From Casp-actino8 sp037147055 (GTDB lineage Bacteria; Actinomycetota; Acidimicrobiia; Acidimicrobiales; Ilumatobacteraceae), in NCBI GenBank assembly GCA_037147055.1, contig JBAWVW010000089.1, forward strand, positions 1 through 6,290: 6,290 nt of DNA, read 5' to 3'. The stretch's first letter is position 1; each line of letters opens with the position of its first letter. The notes below the pieces were generated by a model. It was not told the DNA's origin, ran no database searches, and worked only from the letters and a program-made list of their open reading frames with translations. This document shows positions 4,531 through 6,290 of the stretch, one piece after another. The position numbers and the translations under genes were made by a program.

Positions 4531-6192
4531 ATGACATTGACCTTGATAATTTTGGCAGTAATTGGCGTCATTTGGCTCGTAGAACGCAGTTTTGCGTACA
4601 TTAAATTGGCGATTGCCGCACTAGGTTTCATTGCTGCAGGTCTATTGTTGATTGTTGCTGATCTCGAAAGAGCGATTCTACTATCGTCATACTTAATGAT
4701 AGCAATCTTCGCCGCATCATGCGTCAAGTATAAACATAGCGGTCTGAAATTGACCGTGACAGATTTTCCACTGGCGTTTGCAGGAACAGTTCCGTTTTTT
4801 TTAGTGCAGTATCCGCTTGCAATAACAGCTGTTCTCACTGGAGGCGCCGCGCTCATTTTAGCCGCAGTCGCGACTCTGCTCTACGTTTCAGGCCCGCCTA
4901 TTTCTCTGGAAGTCCGAGTTCTTTTATTCACCACCACATTTATTATTTTAGTAGCAGCATACAAGGCAAGCGGCGGGGCCGCTTATTTTCAGCAGATCGC
5001 GGCTCAGAGACGATGTTTTTTTTCGAGCTTCATATTCTCCCTTCTCGACCCAAATTCCTGGCGACAGTTCGGTGGCTTGACTTTGAGCGATATCGCCAAC
5101 GACCCGCTGCCGCTTATGGCGGCCGTACCGGCACGCACCCTCGACTATCCCGACATTATCCTAATCCAGCACGAATCGATCTTCGATCCACGTGTATACG
5201 AGCTTCCAGTTGAACCAATTGTCGAAGCATTTCTGTCTCCAAAAAATGGTCTGTATGGAACCTTGAACGTCGATATTTTCGGCGGCGGGTCATGGCAATC
5301 TGAATTCAGCCTACTCACCGGCCTTTCGAGCGCAAGCTTCGGTTCAGATGCCTATTTTCTGTTTAAACGCGGCGTCGGCCGATTCCACAACAGCCTTCCC
5401 CATTCGCTTACAGCGCTTGGCTATAAGACAATGCTCACATCGAGCTGTCGTCGAAACTTTCTCAACTATGATGAATTTTACCGTTCGATCGGTATCAGCG
5501 AACGTCTTTTCACGAATGATTTTCCGCCACCCTTTGATGTCGACCAATTTGAAACGACCAATTCCGATGTATTGTTTCTGAAAGCGGCTATTAGTACCCA
5601 TACGAAAAGAATTACCGACGATACGGCGCCGCGGTTTCTATATGTACTAACTAATTTCAACCATGGCCCTCACAATCGAAGGCTGGTTGAACCTGGGCAC
5701 TTCGCGAGTGAGCGTGCCTTTGCAGCCGAAAGCCTGCCGGATGCCTGCTATGCTGAATACTACGCCCGACTTGTGGAGACCGCCGCAACCTGGAATATGC
5801 TCAAGTCCGAGCTTTCAAAGTGTTTTCCCAGACGTCGGACGCTGATTGTCCACTACGGAGACCATCAACCCGTAATGACACGGCGCATCGAGGCGAAACT
5901 CAAACTCCCGCTAGATGAGCGGCGCCAGTTCCGTACGTTCTATGCCATCGAAACTTTGAATTACTGCTCAGACCGACTTGTCCCCGGGCGAGGCGCTGAT
6001 CTAGATATTGCCTTTCTTGGAACGATCGCTTTGCAACAGGCGGGTCTGCCGCTCGATGAGGTTTTTGCAACGCGTGCGAGCCTCCTTGAGCATTGTCGAG
6101 AATCCTATTTCGCATCTCAATCGGAACGGAAGCGTCGCTTCCACCGCACGCTTGTAGAACGAGGCATTATCGACATATCGCAAAACATGTGA
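4531..6192 (+). CDS. membrane-anchored sulfatase/LtaS-like phosphoglycerol or phosphoethanolamine transferase
   Basis: This 553-residue protein has about five N-terminal membrane segments (roughly 2-16, 24-43, 47-65, 84-118 possibly as two, 128-145), followed by an outward-facing alkaline-phosphatase-superfamily domain. Metal and active-site motifs in order are E215 (IQHES), the nucleophile region GGGSWQSEFSLLTGL (251-265), NFNHGPH (375-381), and D444-H445 in HYGDHQP. This is the plan of LtaS, OpgB/MdoB and rhizobial CgmB, which move phosphoglycerol or phosphoethanolamine from phospholipid to a periplasmic glycan. By spacing to the E of SEF, the nucleophile is S254, where LtaS uses Thr. A Gram-negative host has no lipoteichoic acid, so periplasmic glucan, lipopolysaccharide or exopolysaccharide is the likelier acceptor (inference). 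No Shine-Dalgarno precedes the ATG, but an in-frame stop at 4483 and the absence of another start codon leave it as the best choice. It appears to be transcribed alone. Confidence 0.85.
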   Translation: MTLTLIILAVIGVIWLVERSFAYIKLAIAALGFIAAGLLLIVADLERAILLSSYLMIAIFAASCVKYKHSGLKLTVTDFPLAFAGTVPFFLVQYPLAITAVLTGGAALILAAVATLLYVSGPPISLEVRVLLFTTTFIILVAAYKASGGAAYFQQIAAQRRCFFSSFIFSLLDPNSWRQFGGLTLSDIANDPLPLMAAVPARTLDYPDIILIQHESIFDPRVYELPVEPIVEAFLSPKNGLYGTLNVDIFGGGSWQSEFSLLTGLSSASFGSDAYFLFKRGVGRFHNSLPHSLTALGYKTMLTSSCRRNFLNYDEFYRSIGISERLFTNDFPPPFDVDQFETTNSDVLFLKAAISTHTKRITDDTAPRFLYVLTNFNHGPHNRRLVEPGHFASERAFAAESLPDACYAEYYARLVETAATWNMLKSELSKCFPRRRTLIVHYGDHQPVMTRRIEAKLKLPLDERRQFRTFYAIETLNYCSDRLVPGRGADLDIAFLGTIALQQAGLPLDEVFATRASLLEHCRESYFASQSERKRRFHRTLVERGIIDISQNM

Positions 6193-6227
6193 CATTAATA
6201 CTAGTGCGCGTGCTCATAAATCCGGTT

Positions 6228-6268
6228 CTGTCAGCGTGGCACACTAAATGTCCGCTTCGCTCTGACAG
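6228..6268 (+). repeat. inverted repeat downstream of the transferase gene
   Basis: CTGTCAG (6228-6234) and CTGACAG (6262-6268) are a perfect 7-base inverted repeat with a 27-base spacer, in the last 98 bases of the window where I see no gene. The loop is long and no T run follows, so it is a weak terminator candidate; it could equally be an operator for a gene beyond the window. Confidence 0.25.
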
Positions 6269-6290
6269 CGACTGAATTGCTGCGTCTCAC

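Noticed and set aside
6237..6252. TGGCAC-N5-ATGT near the right end, resembling a sigma54 -24/-12 promoter.
   Set aside because: The essential GC of the -12 element is GT here, and no downstream gene is visible within the window.

Overview
The window looks like a piece of an alphaproteobacterial genome, probably from the rhizobial/Hyphomicrobiales side. The TrpB-like, FolE and photolyase sequences resemble proteins of that group. Base composition is moderate (near half G+C by eye), lower than usual for a core rhizobial chromosome, so an accessory replicon or island is possible. That placement is inference from remembered family resemblance; no search was run.

Layout from left to right: (1) the 3' part of a zinc-ribbon Nudix hydrolase gene (+), cut by the window edge; (2) a complete class I DNA photolyase gene (-), convergent with the Nudix gene across about 70 bases; (3) a 234-base divergent regulatory region; (4) folE, GTP cyclohydrolase I (+); (5) 60 bases further on, a complete but unusual tryptophan synthase beta-chain-like gene (+) with no trpA, trpF or trpC beside it; (6) a 375-base stretch with no convincing gene but several inverted repeats, including a terminator-like GC-rich block; (7) a large membrane-anchored alkaline-phosphatase-superfamily transferase of the LtaS/OpgB/CgmB type (+); (8) a short non-coding tail.

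The most interesting part is the phrB-folE divergent region. Facing folE there is TGATCC-N18-TATAAA, which matches, as I remember it, the promoter recognised by the RpoE-ChrR (ECF11) singlet-oxygen sigma factor, whose known targets include photolyase. A looser TGATCT-N20-TACAAT overlaps it on the other strand and faces the photolyase gene. This suggests a light or photo-oxidative-stress module in which one short control region drives a light-dependent DNA repair enzyme and the first enzyme of pterin/folate synthesis, folate being one of the possible photolyase antenna cofactors.

The second point of interest is the TrpB-like protein. It keeps the PLP lysine, the catalytic Glu and the phosphate loop, but has Met where the substrate-carboxylate loop normally has Gln, and Cys where the residue next to the PLP ring nitrogen is normally Ser. 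With no trpA nearby, it may be a specialised TrpB paralogue. I see no mobile element, tRNA, rRNA or CRISPR array.
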